Shown: positions 1 to 7,879, counted from the first letter of the stretch. The stretch is DNA of 13,522 bases from Flavobacteriaceae bacterium UBA5544 (GCA_002426755.1 DINI01000026.1:156968-170489); one strand, 5' to 3'. A program made the numbers and translations. The notes: a model not told the origin generated them from the letters alone.

Positions 1-118
1 CCCGACAGAAGCCTGTATCGGTACTTGTAAAAATATTTATTGATGTGTTTTAACTCTTTCATCACACTAATTTGGGGTCATTAAGTTTTTAACAATATCG
101 CAATTTAACATGGATAAT

Positions 119-150
119 TTTGCTAATAATTTAATATTGAATTATTTTTG
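119..150 (+). promoter_or_regulatory. Promoter of the leucine dehydrogenase gene
   Basis: A TATTTTTG box at 143-150 matches the Bacteroidota -7 consensus TAnnTTTG, and TTTG at 119-122 lies 20 bases upstream, where the -33 element is expected. The start codon follows at 199, leaving a leader of roughly 40 bases. The rest of 1-118 shows no supported gene; it begins with a small imperfect hairpin (CCGACAG paired with CTGTATCGG, 2-21). Confidence 0.7.
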
Positions 151-198
151 CACGCTGTTTTTAGATACTCTTCAAACGCTTATTTTAATTTATAATAC

Positions 199-1299
199 AT
201 GACTGCAGAAATCATACAACCAAAAGAACTTATTAAAGTTGACCCAGTCTTTGGTCAGGTTTCTTTTGATGACCATGAGCAAATCGTATTTTGCAATGAC
301 AAAGATACTGGTTTAAAAGCAATAATTGGTATCCATAACACAGTTTTGGGACCTGCGCTTGGAGGTACAAGAATGTGGAACTATAATAACGAATGGGAAG
401 CCTTAAACGATGTATTGCGTCTATCTCGCGGTATGACTTTTAAATCAGCCATTACCGGATTGAATCTTGGTGGAGGTAAAGCGGTCATTATCGGAGATGC
501 CAAAACTCAAAAAACGCCAGAATTGATGCGTAAATTCGGCGAGTTTGTACATTCCTTAAGCGGAAAATACATCACCGCTGAAGATGTTGGGATGAACACT
601 GAAGATATGGACACTGTTAGGGAAGTAACGCCTTATGTTACAGGGATCTCTGAAAGCAAAGGTGGAGCAGGAAATCCGTCTCCAATCACCGCCTATGGTG
701 TGTTTATGGGAATGAAAGCTGCTGCCAAATTTAAGTTTGGTTCAGATGTGTTGGAAGACAAAACAATATTTGTCCAAGGAATTGGTCATGTTGGTGAGGC
801 GTTGGTAGAGCATTTAGTGAATGAAGGTGCCAAAGTAACCATTGCCGATATCAGCCAAGAACGTCTGGAAAGTGTACGTTCTAAATACAACGTTACCATC
901 TATGGGGGAAGAGATTTGTACAGCGAAAAAATGGATATTTATGCGCCGTGTGCATTGGGAGCTACAATCAATGACCAAACCATCAAAAAGTTGAAAGCCA
1001 AAATCATTGCGGGAGCTGCAAATAATCAATTGGCTGAAGACAAACATGGCACAATGCTTAAAGAAATGGGTATTGTCTATGCACCTGACTTTTTGATTAA
1101 CGCTGGAGGTATTATTAATGTATATGCTGAACTGGAAAATTACGACAGACAAGAAATTATCCGTAAAACAGAGAATATATACAACACAACTTTAGAGATT
1201 CTTGAGCGCGCAAAAACCAATGATATCACAACCAATATGGCTGCGGTAAATATGGCCAAAGAGCGAATTGAAACTCGTAGAAAAGAAAATTCGAAATAA
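199..1299 (+). CDS. Glu/Leu/Phe/Val dehydrogenase, probably leucine dehydrogenase
   Basis: NAD-dependent oxidative deamination of a branched-chain amino acid to its 2-oxo acid in the cytoplasm, the first step of leucine, valine and isoleucine breakdown. The 366 residues match the leucine dehydrogenase length rather than the longer glutamate dehydrogenases. The N-terminal catalytic domain carries GPALGGTRMW (51-60), MTFK with substrate-binding K82, and the glycine-rich GGGK with catalytic lysine K94. TAEDVG (126-131) and PSPITAYG (160-167) are family landmarks. The C-terminal Rossmann domain has GIGHVG (194-199) as the nucleotide loop. The ATG at 199 is the first one after a clear promoter. 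The gene stands alone before a terminator. HMG-CoA lyase, the last leucine-degradation enzyme, lies further along this window. Substrate preference among leucine, valine and phenylalanine cannot be fixed from sequence alone. Confidence 0.92.
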   Translation: MTAEIIQPKELIKVDPVFGQVSFDDHEQIVFCNDKDTGLKAIIGIHNTVLGPALGGTRMWNYNNEWEALNDVLRLSRGMTFKSAITGLNLGGGKAVIIGDAKTQKTPELMRKFGEFVHSLSGKYITAEDVGMNTEDMDTVREVTPYVTGISESKGGAGNPSPITAYGVFMGMKAAAKFKFGSDVLEDKTIFVQGIGHVGEALVEHLVNEGAKVTIADISQERLESVRSKYNVTIYGGRDLYSEKMDIYAPCALGATINDQTIKKLKAKIIAGAANNQLAEDKHGTMLKEMGIVYAPDFLINAGGIINVYAELENYDRQEIIRKTENIYNTTLEILERAKTNDITTNMAAVNMAKERIETRRKENSK

Positions 1300-1343
1300 A
1301 TTATTTTCAAGAAATTTAGGTTTCCTGAATCATAAATTAACAC

Positions 1344-1351
1344 TATTTTTG
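1344..1351 (+). promoter_or_regulatory. -7 promoter box for nusB
   Basis: TATTTTTG at 1344-1351 is a full match to the Bacteroidota -7 element, followed by GC as in the other boxes here. The -33 region (around 1316-1323, TTAGGTTT) is weak. Transcription would begin near 1355-1358, inside the left arm of the terminator hairpin that follows, and about 50 bases before the nusB start. Confidence 0.6.
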
Positions 1352-1352
1352 C

Positions 1353-1385
1353 AGGGCGAAAGTTTTAAAAACTTCGCCCTTTTTA
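1353..1385 (+). terminator. Rho-independent terminator after leucine dehydrogenase
   Basis: The left arm AGGGCGAA plus AGTTTT (1353-1366) pairs with AAAACTTCGCCCT (1368-1380) with a single bulged A. The stem is followed by a T-tract at 1380-1384. GC pairs sit at the base and the T-tract follows directly, so it should end readthrough from the upstream gene. It overlaps the probable nusB transcription start. Confidence 0.75.
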
Positions 1386-1404
1386 ATTGAAAAGTTCTTT
1401 GTAG

Positions 1405-2349
1405 ATGCTAAATAGAAGACACATACGTATCAAAGTCATGCAAACGCTATATGCCTTTGACGGTTCCGAAAGTGATGATTTTAAAAAAGATGAGAAATTC
1501 TTGCTTCAGAGTCTGGAAGATATGTACGACCTGTACTTGATGCAATTGTCTTTACTTGTTGAAATCCAAAAACGGGCAGAAGATCATCAGGCAAAAATCC
1601 AGAAAAAGCATCTGGCAACCAAAGAAGATAAAAATCCCAACAGAAAATTCGTGAACAACGAAGTGCTGCAAATGTTGAAAAACAATGAGGTACTCAAAAA
1701 TGAATTGGAGAAACGCAAGATTGATTTTTGGTATTTGGATTTTGAATACATAGAAATCATTTACAAGGCTATCCTAGAAAGTGAAGTCTTTAAGGATTAT
1801 ATGTCAACTAAAACCTCCGATTTTAAAGAAGATAAACTCTTTATTGTGGATATTTTCTCTGAAATTATTGCACCCAATGAAAAGCTATACGAATATATTG
1901 AAGACAAGAAATTAACTTGGATTGACGATTTGCCTGTCATTAATACAATCCTTCAGAAACTATTGCGTAAAGTAAAAAAAGACTCAACAGAGCATTATTT
2001 TACACCAAAACTTTACAAGGATTCGGAAGATAGGGATTATGCCGTCGAGCTTTTTAAGAAAACATTATTGAATCGCTCTAAATTCAATGAGGAAATTGCC
2101 GTAAAAACTGTTAATTGGGATTCAGAGCGTATTGCAAATTTAGATGCAATTTTGCTTCAAATGGCAATCTGCGAGTTTCAAAAATTTCCTTCAATACCGG
2201 TGAAAGTAACAATCAATGAATATTTGGAGATAGCAAAAGAATATTCAACTCCAAAAAGCAGCTTCTTTATTAACGGTATTCTCGACAAAATTGTGAAGGA
2301 ATATACAGAGGAAGGCAAACTAAATAAAATAGGCAGAGGATTGATGTAA
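1405..2349 (+). CDS. nusB: Transcription antitermination protein NusB (long Bacteroidota form)
   Basis: RNA-binding antitermination factor that, with NusE (ribosomal protein S10), loads on boxA of rRNA transcripts and supports full-length rRNA synthesis. The start MLNRRHIRIKVMQTLYAF (1-18) is the canonical NusB N-terminal helix with the RR..R..MQ.LYA pattern. Typical NusB proteins have 130-160 residues; this one has 314 because a Lys/Glu-rich helical segment (about 25-200) separates the N-terminal helix from the rest. The conserved C-terminal half is at about 210-300, with IPVKVTINEYLEIAKEYS (264-281) and SSFFINGILDKI (285-296). This layout is usual in Bacteroidota and is not a frameshift or fusion. 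The ATG at 1405 is supported by the -7 box at 1344 and by the motif starting at residue 3. Confidence 0.93.
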   Translation: MLNRRHIRIKVMQTLYAFDGSESDDFKKDEKFLLQSLEDMYDLYLMQLSLLVEIQKRAEDHQAKIQKKHLATKEDKNPNRKFVNNEVLQMLKNNEVLKNELEKRKIDFWYLDFEYIEIIYKAILESEVFKDYMSTKTSDFKEDKLFIVDIFSEIIAPNEKLYEYIEDKKLTWIDDLPVINTILQKLLRKVKKDSTEHYFTPKLYKDSEDRDYAVELFKKTLLNRSKFNEEIAVKTVNWDSERIANLDAILLQMAICEFQKFPSIPVKVTINEYLEIAKEYSTPKSSFFINGILDKIVKEYTEEGKLNKIGRGLM

Positions 2350-2370
2350 TAAGAAAAATTCATTACTTTT
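2341..2370 (+). promoter_or_regulatory. Possible promoter for the DUF1573-yajC pair
   Basis: TACTTTTA at 2364-2371 is one base off TAnnTTTG, with TTG at 2341-2343 placed 20 bases upstream. It lies over the nusB stop codon. The A in place of the final G makes this a tentative call. Confidence 0.35.
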
Positions 2371-2408
2371 ATGCCCTCAAATTTAAATAATAATTAAATA
2401 TTCATACC

Positions 2409-2981
2409 ATGAAAAAAGTAATTTTAGGTTTAAGCGCACTTTGTATGGTGGCTTTTACTTCATGTAAAGACAATGCAGAGAGCAAAGTTCAATCAGACAA
2501 TGTAGCAGCAGCTGCGGAAAGAGATGCAAATTCAGGAAAATTGCCAATGATTGAATTTAATGAAACTGAACATGATTTTGGAACCATACCTAATGGAATT
2601 CCAGTAAAAACAGTTTTCAAATACAAAAACGTAGGATCTTCTCCTTTAGTTGTTAGTGATATCAAAAGTACTTGCGGATGTACAGTACCGTCTGATTGGA
2701 CAAAAGAAGTGATGCCGGGACAAACAGGACAATTTACTGTAGAGTTTAACGGCAAAGGAAACGGTAATCAAGTTAGTAAAACGATTACAATGACCACAAA
2801 TACTGAAAAAGGTTCTGAAGCAGTTACTATCAAGGCTTTTGTTGAGGCAGATCCAAACGCTCCTACTAAAGCAGGTTCAGCTACTATTAACAAACAACCA
2901 ATGACCGCAGCTCCAGTTGGTGCCGCAGCGCCTGTTAAAAGCAGTACGCAACCAGGTCACGAAGGACATAACCACGATTAA
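2409..2981 (+). CDS. DUF1573 lipoprotein
   Basis: A lipoprotein of unknown role, found widely in Bacteroidota. A type II signal peptide ends in the lipobox FTSC with lipidated Cys19, followed by KDNAE. The acidic residue after the lysine loosely recalls Bacteroidota surface-export signals, but the match is partial. An immunoglobulin-like DUF1573 domain spans about 47-145. Its landmarks are HDFGTI (55-60), the K.KN.G..PL..S start of the second strand and the invariant TCGCT (88-92) cysteine pair. The C-terminal tail (150-190) is Ala/Pro-rich and ends in GHEGHNHD, a histidine-rich end that could bind metal; that is a guess. The stop is six bases from yajC, so the two are almost certainly co-transcribed, matching a common flavobacterial arrangement. 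Confidence 0.88.
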   Translation: MKKVILGLSALCMVAFTSCKDNAESKVQSDNVAAAAERDANSGKLPMIEFNETEHDFGTIPNGIPVKTVFKYKNVGSSPLVVSDIKSTCGCTVPSDWTKEVMPGQTGQFTVEFNGKGNGNQVSKTITMTTNTEKGSEAVTIKAFVEADPNAPTKAGSATINKQPMTAAPVGAAAPVKSSTQPGHEGHNHD

Positions 2982-2987
2982 TAATAG

Positions 2988-3275
2988 ATGGGAGATTTAG
3001 GTTCATTTTTACCAATTATAGCCATGTTTGCTGTTGTGTATTTCTTTATGATTGCACCACAGATGAAGCGGGCAAAACAAGAAAAAAAGTTTGCTAGCGA
3101 ATTAAAAGTAGGCGATAAGGTTGTTACCAAAAGTGGAATGTATGGCAAAATTGCTGGTCTTAACGATAAAGACAATAGCTGTGTCATTGAAACTTTAGCT
3201 GGGAAAATCAAATTTGATCGTTCTGCAATTTCGATGGAGTCGAGCAAAAAAATTAGCTCCTCTGTTGATGCTTAA
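2988..3275 (+). CDS. yajC: Preprotein translocase subunit YajC
   Basis: Small inner-membrane protein that associates with SecDF next to the SecYEG channel. It has 95 residues, within the usual 85-115. One membrane helix lies at about 7-24 (FLPIIAMFAVVYFFMIAP), directly followed by QMKRAKQEKK, the positively charged cytoplasmic start typical of YajC. The conserved ELKVGDKVVTKSGMYGKI (39-56) makes the assignment firm, then a small beta domain ends near residue 85. The gene lies six bases behind the DUF1573 lipoprotein and is closed by a strong terminator, so this is the end of the transcription unit. No other Sec gene is in the window. Confidence 0.94.
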   Translation: MGDLGSFLPIIAMFAVVYFFMIAPQMKRAKQEKKFASELKVGDKVVTKSGMYGKIAGLNDKDNSCVIETLAGKIKFDRSAISMESSKKISSSVDA

Positions 3276-3297
3276 ACTTATTTGCAGCATTAAATAC

Positions 3298-3327
3298 AAA
3301 GCCACTTTTTAAAAGTGGCTTTTTTTA
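3298..3327 (+). terminator. Rho-independent terminator after yajC
   Basis: AAAGCCACTTTT (3298-3309) pairs with AAAAGTGGCTTT (3311-3322), with the innermost A/T pairs opening to form the loop. Seven T residues follow at 3320-3326. It sits between convergent genes, and the symmetric A-tract on the other side lets it serve leftward transcription as well, although the leftward gene's stop lies just three bases beyond the T-tract. Confidence 0.88.
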
Positions 3328-3329
3328 TA

Positions 3330-3926
3330 TTAGCAGTTCTTGTACTTGTCATGAAGACCAACGCCTTTAATAATCATTGGTTTAATTTTTTCTAATCGCG
3401 AAAGTTTTGTGTCTTCCCGTTTGGCGGTATCAATATACTCGCTGTATTCTCTTTGTTTGTAAGGTGTGAGAAGCTTGAAAGCATCTCTCAAAACAGAATT
3501 GTCATCCAAAGCTATTTTCAATTCTTTAGGAATATCTACTTTTTTACCTTTCTTTTCAGGTTTGATGATTTTGCCTAGTTTTTGATTTTCAATGGCTTCC
3601 TTGACATAGCTCAATACAGCATTTTTATCAATATGTTCCATTTTCTCGAACCGCATTTGGCGTAACCCTTTAGTGGTTTCTTGTGCGGACATCAACAAGT
3701 TTTGTTCGTCCTTTAAAAAGACACCGTTAAAGAACCATATTCCAAAATGGTGTTTATGTGCCCCTATCCCTAAAACCTTCTTTCCGTTGATTTCATAAAC
3801 AGGTGAATTCCATTTGAGTGTTTCTTCAAGTTCGGTAGAATTCATGATAGTCCTTAAAACCTCGAGCTCTTTACCAAAATGAGAATTCACTTCAACATAC
3901 TCTTCAACAGAACTGACTTTTTTCAT
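3330..3926 (-). CDS. DUF1801/YdeI-like protein
   Basis: A soluble protein of unsettled function with two recognisable parts. The N-terminal part (about 15-115) is a DUF1801 (YdhG-like) domain: LEETLKWNSPVYE (33-45) followed by HHFGIWFF (59-66). The C-terminal part (about 130-190) resembles the YdeI/OmpD-associated family, with the pattern FKLLTPYKQREYSEYI then AKREDTKLSRLEKI. Proteins combining both are often labelled bacteriocin-protection or YdeI-like; that label comes from enterobacterial ydeI and should not be taken as a function here. The gene lies 35 bases behind pepT on the same strand with no promoter box or terminator between them, so it is probably read from the pepT promoter. The ATG at 3926 gives a sensible MKKVSSVEEY start. 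Confidence 0.82.
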   Translation of the reverse strand: MKKVSSVEEYVEVNSHFGKELEVLRTIMNSTELEETLKWNSPVYEINGKKVLGIGAHKHHFGIWFFNGVFLKDEQNLLMSAQETTKGLRQMRFEKMEHIDKNAVLSYVKEAIENQKLGKIIKPEKKGKKVDIPKELKIALDDNSVLRDAFKLLTPYKQREYSEYIDTAKREDTKLSRLEKIKPMIIKGVGLHDKYKNC

Positions 3927-3961
3927 AATAAAAATTATTTTTCAAGAATCCTAAACACAGA

Positions 3962-5200
3962 TTATTTCTTAAGTGCTGTCAATTCAGCAATCTTACAAAT
4001 AACCTCCGTAGCTTTTATCATACTTTCCACGGGAACATATTCATAACGTCCATGAAAATTGTGTCCTCCGGCAAAAATATTAGGACATGGCAATCCCATA
4101 TAGCTCAATTGTGCGCCGTCGGTACCACCGCGAATTGGTTTTATAATTGGTTTGACGCCAACTTGTTTCATGGCTTCTTCTGCAATGTCCACGATGTGCA
4201 TGACTGGTGCAACCATTTCTTTCATATTAAAATATTGGTCTTTGATTTCAGCAGTAATGACTTCTCTTTCGTATTGTGAGTTAATTTCGTTCGCAAGATT
4301 TTGAATCATCATTTTGCGAGCTTCAAAATGTTTTTTGTCATGATCACGTATGATATAGCTCAAAACGGTTTCTTCTACCTTTCCTTCGATGCTTGATAAA
4401 TGGAAAAACCCTTGATAATCTTCAGTATGCTCTGGAGTTTCGAGTTCTGGTAATGAATTGATGAATTCCGTAGCGATGTACATCGAATTAATTAGTTTTC
4501 CTTTTGCATAGCCAGGATGAACTATTTTTCCTTTCACCTTTACGACCGCACTTGCGGCATTGAAATTCTCAAATTCCAGCTCACCGATTTGGCTACCATC
4601 CATAGTGTATGCCCACTTTGCACCAAACTTTTCGACATCAAATTTATGTGCGCCACGACCAATCTCTTCATCTGGTGTGAAGCATACTCTTATGGTTCCA
4701 TGTTTAATTTCTGGATGTTGGATTAAATATTCCATCGCAGACATAATTTCTGTAATGCCTGCCTTGTCATCAGCACCCAACAATGTTGTGCCATCAGTAG
4801 TAATCAATGTTTGGCCTTTATACAATAACAAATCATCAAACAGATCTGGTGAAAGTATAATATCCTGCTCTTCGTTGAGAACAATGTCCTTGCCGTTGTA
4901 ATTTTCTATAATTTGTGGGTTGACGTTCGCTCCTGTAAAATCTGGTGTGGTATCAAAATGGGATACGAAGCCAATGGTTGGTACCTCATGGTCCACATTG
5001 CTCGGTAATGTTGCCATCACGTATGAATTTGGGTCAATGGTCACATCTTTCATTCCGATGGAAATCAACTCTTTGGTTAAAGCATGTGCTAAATCCCATT
5101 GTTTTGATGTGCTTGGAGTGGTGTCAGATTTTGGGTCAGATTCTGTATCGACGGTTACATAACTTATAAATCGGTTGATTATATGTTGTTTGTCTATCAT
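3962..5200 (-). CDS. pepT: Peptidase T (tripeptide aminopeptidase)
   Basis: Zinc aminopeptidase of family M20B that removes the N-terminal residue from tripeptides in the cytoplasm. From the ATG at 5200 it has 412 residues, close to the family's roughly 410, and starts MIDKQHIINRF. In that numbering the metal and catalytic residues are H81 and D83 (HFDTTPDFTG), bridging D144 (LLGADDKAG), catalytic E178 and metal-binding E179 (TPDEEIGRG), D201 (YTMDGS) and H380 (FAGGHNFHGRYE). RGGTDGAQLS (357-366) is also characteristic. A TTG eight codons upstream (5224) would extend the frame, but it lies in the -7 box and is not the start. All active-site residues are intact. Confidence 0.94.
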   Translation of the reverse strand: MIDKQHIINRFISYVTVDTESDPKSDTTPSTSKQWDLAHALTKELISIGMKDVTIDPNSYVMATLPSNVDHEVPTIGFVSHFDTTPDFTGANVNPQIIENYNGKDIVLNEEQDIILSPDLFDDLLLYKGQTLITTDGTTLLGADDKAGITEIMSAMEYLIQHPEIKHGTIRVCFTPDEEIGRGAHKFDVEKFGAKWAYTMDGSQIGELEFENFNAASAVVKVKGKIVHPGYAKGKLINSMYIATEFINSLPELETPEHTEDYQGFFHLSSIEGKVEETVLSYIIRDHDKKHFEARKMMIQNLANEINSQYEREVITAEIKDQYFNMKEMVAPVMHIVDIAEEAMKQVGVKPIIKPIRGGTDGAQLSYMGLPCPNIFAGGHNFHGRYEYVPVESMIKATEVICKIAELTALKK

Positions 5201-5221
5201 AATGATGGTGTTTTCAATACT

Positions 5222-5229
5222 CAAAAATA
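5222..5229 (-). promoter_or_regulatory. -7 promoter box for pepT
   Basis: Read leftward, TATTTTTG occupies 5229-5222, a full match to TAnnTTTG. Transcription would begin near 5216, about 16 bases before the ATG at 5200. No well-spaced -33 TTG was found. It is divergent from the pyrD promoter about 50 bases away. Confidence 0.6.
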
Positions 5230-5276
5230 CTACTAATTTTCAAAATGAAAAGGTAGCAACTTTATGAAATGAATGG

Positions 5277-5284
5277 TATTTTTG
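5277..5284 (+). promoter_or_regulatory. -7 promoter box for pyrD
   Basis: TATTTTTG at 5277-5284 followed by CAC matches the -7 consensus. It overlaps the ATG at 5273, so that codon cannot be on the transcript; translation must start at 5303. A -33 TTG at the right spacing is not evident. Confidence 0.6.
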
Positions 5285-5302
5285 CACAACACTATCAACA
5301 TT

Positions 5303-6322
5303 ATGTACACGTTTTTCATTCGACCACTCTTATTTTGTTTTGACCCAGAAAAAGTGCATCACTTTACATTTTCGATGATTAGAAGTTTGAGTAAACTTCC
5401 GGGAATGAGTTTTCTTTTTAGGAAGATGTATCTAGTTGAAGATAATCGACTTGAGCGTCAGCTTTTTGGTTTGACATTTAAAAACCCCGTGGGATTGGCA
5501 GCAGGTTTTGACAAAGATGCCAAGCTTTATAATGAATTGAGCAATTTTGGATTTGGTTTTATTGAGATTGGAACATTGACGCCCAAACCACAAGACGGCA
5601 ATCCCAAAAAACGTTTATTTAGATTGAAGGCCGACAAAGCCATCATCAACAGAATGGGTTTTAACAATGGTGGTGTGTTGGAAGCTGTAGAACGTTTGAA
5701 AAACAACAAAGGTGTTTTGATCGGCGGTAATATTGGTAAGAACAAAGTCACGACAAATGAAGAGGCCGTTGAGGACTATAAAATATGTTTTAATGCCCTG
5801 TACGATTATGTCGATTATTTTGTGGTGAATGTCAGTTCTCCCAATACGCCAAACTTAAGGGCATTGCAGGATAAAGAGCCTTTGACCAAGCTTCTTAATG
5901 ATCTCCAAATTGAAAACCGAAACAAAACTGCCCGAAAACCTATTCTTTTAAAAATAGCTCCAGATTTGACCAACGAGCAATTGTTGGACATCATTGCTAT
6001 TGTTTCTGACACACAGATCGACGGTGTGATTGCTACCAATACGACAATTTCAAGAGAAGGGCTTCAAGACCAAAACAAATCTGAAGTTGGAGGATTAAGC
6101 GGGCAACCGTTGACCCAACGTTCTACGGAAGTTATTCGATTTTTGGCGGAGAAAAGTAACAAAGCATTTCCAATTATTGGAGTGGGAGGCATTCATTCAG
6201 CCAAAGATGCGCTTGCCAAACTAGATGCTGGTGCCGATTTGGTTCAGCTTTATACCGGCTTTATTTACGAAGGCCCAAAATTGATAAAAGACATCAATAA
6301 GGCTTTGCTCAATCATCGCTAA
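5303..6322 (+). CDS. pyrD: Dihydroorotate dehydrogenase (quinone), class 2
   Basis: Membrane-associated FMN enzyme that oxidises dihydroorotate to orotate with quinone as acceptor, the fourth step of pyrimidine synthesis. The 339 residues fit class 2 enzymes. The N-terminal segment MYTFFIRPLLFCFDPEKVHHFTF is the short helical quinone-access domain that class 1 enzymes lack. The barrel begins at about 52, with FKNPVGLAAGFDK (59-71) and GFIEIGTLTPKPQDGNP (85-101). NRMGFNN (116-122) and NVSSPNTPNLR (176-186) follow, with S179 as the class 2 catalytic base; KIAPDL (217-222) and ATNTT (244-248) bind FMN and substrate. GVGGI (293-297) and QLYTGFIYEGP (315-325) form the phosphate-binding end. An ATG at 5273 would add ten residues but overlaps the promoter box. 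The stop abuts the next gene's ATG with no gap. Confidence 0.95.
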   Translation: MYTFFIRPLLFCFDPEKVHHFTFSMIRSLSKLPGMSFLFRKMYLVEDNRLERQLFGLTFKNPVGLAAGFDKDAKLYNELSNFGFGFIEIGTLTPKPQDGNPKKRLFRLKADKAIINRMGFNNGGVLEAVERLKNNKGVLIGGNIGKNKVTTNEEAVEDYKICFNALYDYVDYFVVNVSSPNTPNLRALQDKEPLTKLLNDLQIENRNKTARKPILLKIAPDLTNEQLLDIIAIVSDTQIDGVIATNTTISREGLQDQNKSEVGGLSGQPLTQRSTEVIRFLAEKSNKAFPIIGVGGIHSAKDALAKLDAGADLVQLYTGFIYEGPKLIKDINKALLNHR

Positions 6323-6949
6323 ATGAATAGCGAAGTTCTCATATCTTTCATCATTGCCACTTCTGTTTTGGCTATCTCTCCCGGTCCTGATAATATTTAT
6401 GTATTGATGCAAAGTTTGGTGCATGGCAAAAAGTTTGGCATTGCCACGGTCTGCGGATTAATGACAGGATGTTTGGTACACACAACCTTGGTGGCTTTCG
6501 GTGTTTCGGCATTGATTAAGGCAAATGATTCGCTCTATTTTATTATCAAACTGTTTGGAGCTCTGTATTTATTTTATTTGGCTTATAAAGTGTTTAGAAG
6601 TGATGGTGAATTAAGCATCGACAATAAAAACATTCCTAAAAAAACCACATCACAGCTGTTTAGGCAAGGTTTCATTATGAATGTTCTCAATCCAAAGGTG
6701 TCCATTTTCTTTTTGGCATTCTTCCCGGGTTTTTTGTTCAGTAACTCCATGAGCACCATTGTGCAATTTTACATTTTAGGTTTGTTGTTTATGTTGGTGT
6801 CGTTCATCATTTTTGGAAGTATTGCTGTGCTTTCGGGAATGATTTCCGATTATATCAAACAACATAAAAATGTAGGTTCAATCCTCAAATGGCTGCAAAT
6901 AGTTGTCTTTGTCGGGATTGCCATCTTCATATTATTATCTGAAAAATAG
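6323..6949 (+). CDS. LysE/RhtB family amino-acid exporter
   Basis: Inner-membrane exporter of the LysE superfamily, whose members pump out basic or neutral amino acids and related metabolites. The 208 residues and the hallmark SPGPDN (19-24) in the first helix are typical. So is FRQGFIMNVLNPK (113-125), leading into the FFLAFFPGF helix. Hydrophobic helices are visible at about 5-19, 38-62, 71-90, 126-140, 145-172 and 186-205. The start codon touches the pyrD stop codon directly, implying translational coupling with pyrD. The substrate cannot be read from sequence; a link to pyrimidine metabolism is suggested only by position. Confidence 0.9.
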   Translation: MNSEVLISFIIATSVLAISPGPDNIYVLMQSLVHGKKFGIATVCGLMTGCLVHTTLVAFGVSALIKANDSLYFIIKLFGALYLFYLAYKVFRSDGELSIDNKNIPKKTTSQLFRQGFIMNVLNPKVSIFFLAFFPGFLFSNSMSTIVQFYILGLLFMLVSFIIFGSIAVLSGMISDYIKQHKNVGSILKWLQIVVFVGIAIFILLSEK

Positions 6950-6952
6950 TAG

Positions 6953-6960
6953 TATTTTTG
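6953..6960 (+). promoter_or_regulatory. -7 promoter box for HMG-CoA lyase
   Basis: TATTTTTG at 6953-6960, just after the stop codon of the LysE gene, matches the -7 element and lies 19 bases before the ATG at 6980. No -33 TTG at standard spacing is seen, so the lyase may also be read through from pyrD-lysE. Confidence 0.5.
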
Positions 6961-6979
6961 AAGTAACTAAATGTGATGA

Positions 6980-7843
6980 ATGTCTTCAGCTATCAAAATT
7001 ATTGAATGCCCAAGGGATGCCATGCAAGGCATCAAGAACTTTATTCCTACCGAAAAGAAAGTGCAGTACATTCAATCGTTGTTGAGAGTTGGGTTTGATA
7101 CCATCGATTTTGGCAGTTTTGTGTCACCTAAAGCCATTCCGCAAATGGTCAATACGGCAGAGGTGTTGTCAAAACTAGATTTGTCTACTACCAAAAGTAA
7201 ATTGTTGGCCATTATTGCGAATACAAGAGGCGCCGAAGATGCTTCTGTTCATTCTGAAATCAATTATCTAGGATATCCCTTCTCGATTTCGGAGAATTTC
7301 CAGATGCGTAATACGCACAAAACCATTGCGCAATCGGTGGTGACCTTGAATGAGATTTTAGAGATTGCTGATAAAACCAAAAAAGAGGTTGTGGTGTATA
7401 TTTCCATGGGATTTGGAAATCCTTACGGAGATCCTTGGAATGTAGATGTGGTGGGTGATTGGACAGAACGATTGGCGAATATGGGCGTGAAGATTCTATC
7501 GTTGAGTGATACTGTTGGTACTTCAAATCCTGAAAATATTGATTATTTGTTTTCCAATTTGATTCCTAAATATCCGCATATTGAGTTTGGTGCGCACTTG
7601 CATACCACACCAACCACTTGGCATGAAAAAGTGGATGCAGCTTACAAGGCTGGATGTAGACGTTTTGATGGTGCCATCCAGGGTTTTGGGGGTTGCCCAA
7701 TGGCAAAGGACGAATTGACAGGAAATATGCCGACAGAGAAATTACTTTCCTATTTTACTTCGAAGAAAAACAATAATTTGAATGCTTTAAGTTTTGAAAG
7801 CGCCTATAATGAAGCCACAAAGATTTTCACAATGTATCACTAA
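6980..7843 (+). CDS. Hydroxymethylglutaryl-CoA lyase
   Basis: Cleaves HMG-CoA to acetoacetate and acetyl-CoA, the last step of leucine breakdown, in a metal-dependent barrel of the DRE-TIM family. The protein has 287 residues. PRD (11-13) supplies the conserved R12 and D13, FVSPKAIPQM (47-56) is a strong family signature, and H206 and H208 (GAHLHTT) are the metal ligands. C239 in FGGCPMA is the mobile-loop catalytic cysteine, and N249 in GNMPTEK completes the site. The opening ECPRDAMQG differs from the common VGPRDGLQNE of the human-like clade; flavobacterial members share this variant, as far as I recall. No acyl-CoA carboxylase or dehydrogenase genes lie nearby. The leucine dehydrogenase near the left end feeds the same pathway, although they are not in one operon. 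Confidence 0.92.
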   Translation: MSSAIKIIECPRDAMQGIKNFIPTEKKVQYIQSLLRVGFDTIDFGSFVSPKAIPQMVNTAEVLSKLDLSTTKSKLLAIIANTRGAEDASVHSEINYLGYPFSISENFQMRNTHKTIAQSVVTLNEILEIADKTKKEVVVYISMGFGNPYGDPWNVDVVGDWTERLANMGVKILSLSDTVGTSNPENIDYLFSNLIPKYPHIEFGAHLHTTPTTWHEKVDAAYKAGCRRFDGAIQGFGGCPMAKDELTGNMPTEKLLSYFTSKKNNNLNALSFESAYNEATKIFTMYH

Positions 7844-7850
7844 GTGTTCT

Positions 7851-7879
7851 TCATTAGTATTACCTTTTGAAACTAATGA
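7851..7879. repeat. 8-bp inverted repeat after HMG-CoA lyase
   Basis: TCATTAGT (7851-7858) and ACTAATGA (7872-7879) are perfect inverted arms around a 13-base loop, eight bases after the lyase stop. There is no T-tract, so it is at best a weak terminator, mRNA 3'-end hairpin or protein-binding site for the following gene. Confidence 0.4.

Noticed and set aside
1..30. Possible C-terminal end of an upstream rightward gene (frame 1, stop TAA at 28-30).
   Set aside because: Ten codons cannot be told from chance; other frames stop nearby as well.
3927..3961. Separate promoter for the DUF1801/YdeI-like gene.
   Set aside because: No TAnnTTTG box reads leftward in this gap; co-transcription with pepT is simpler.
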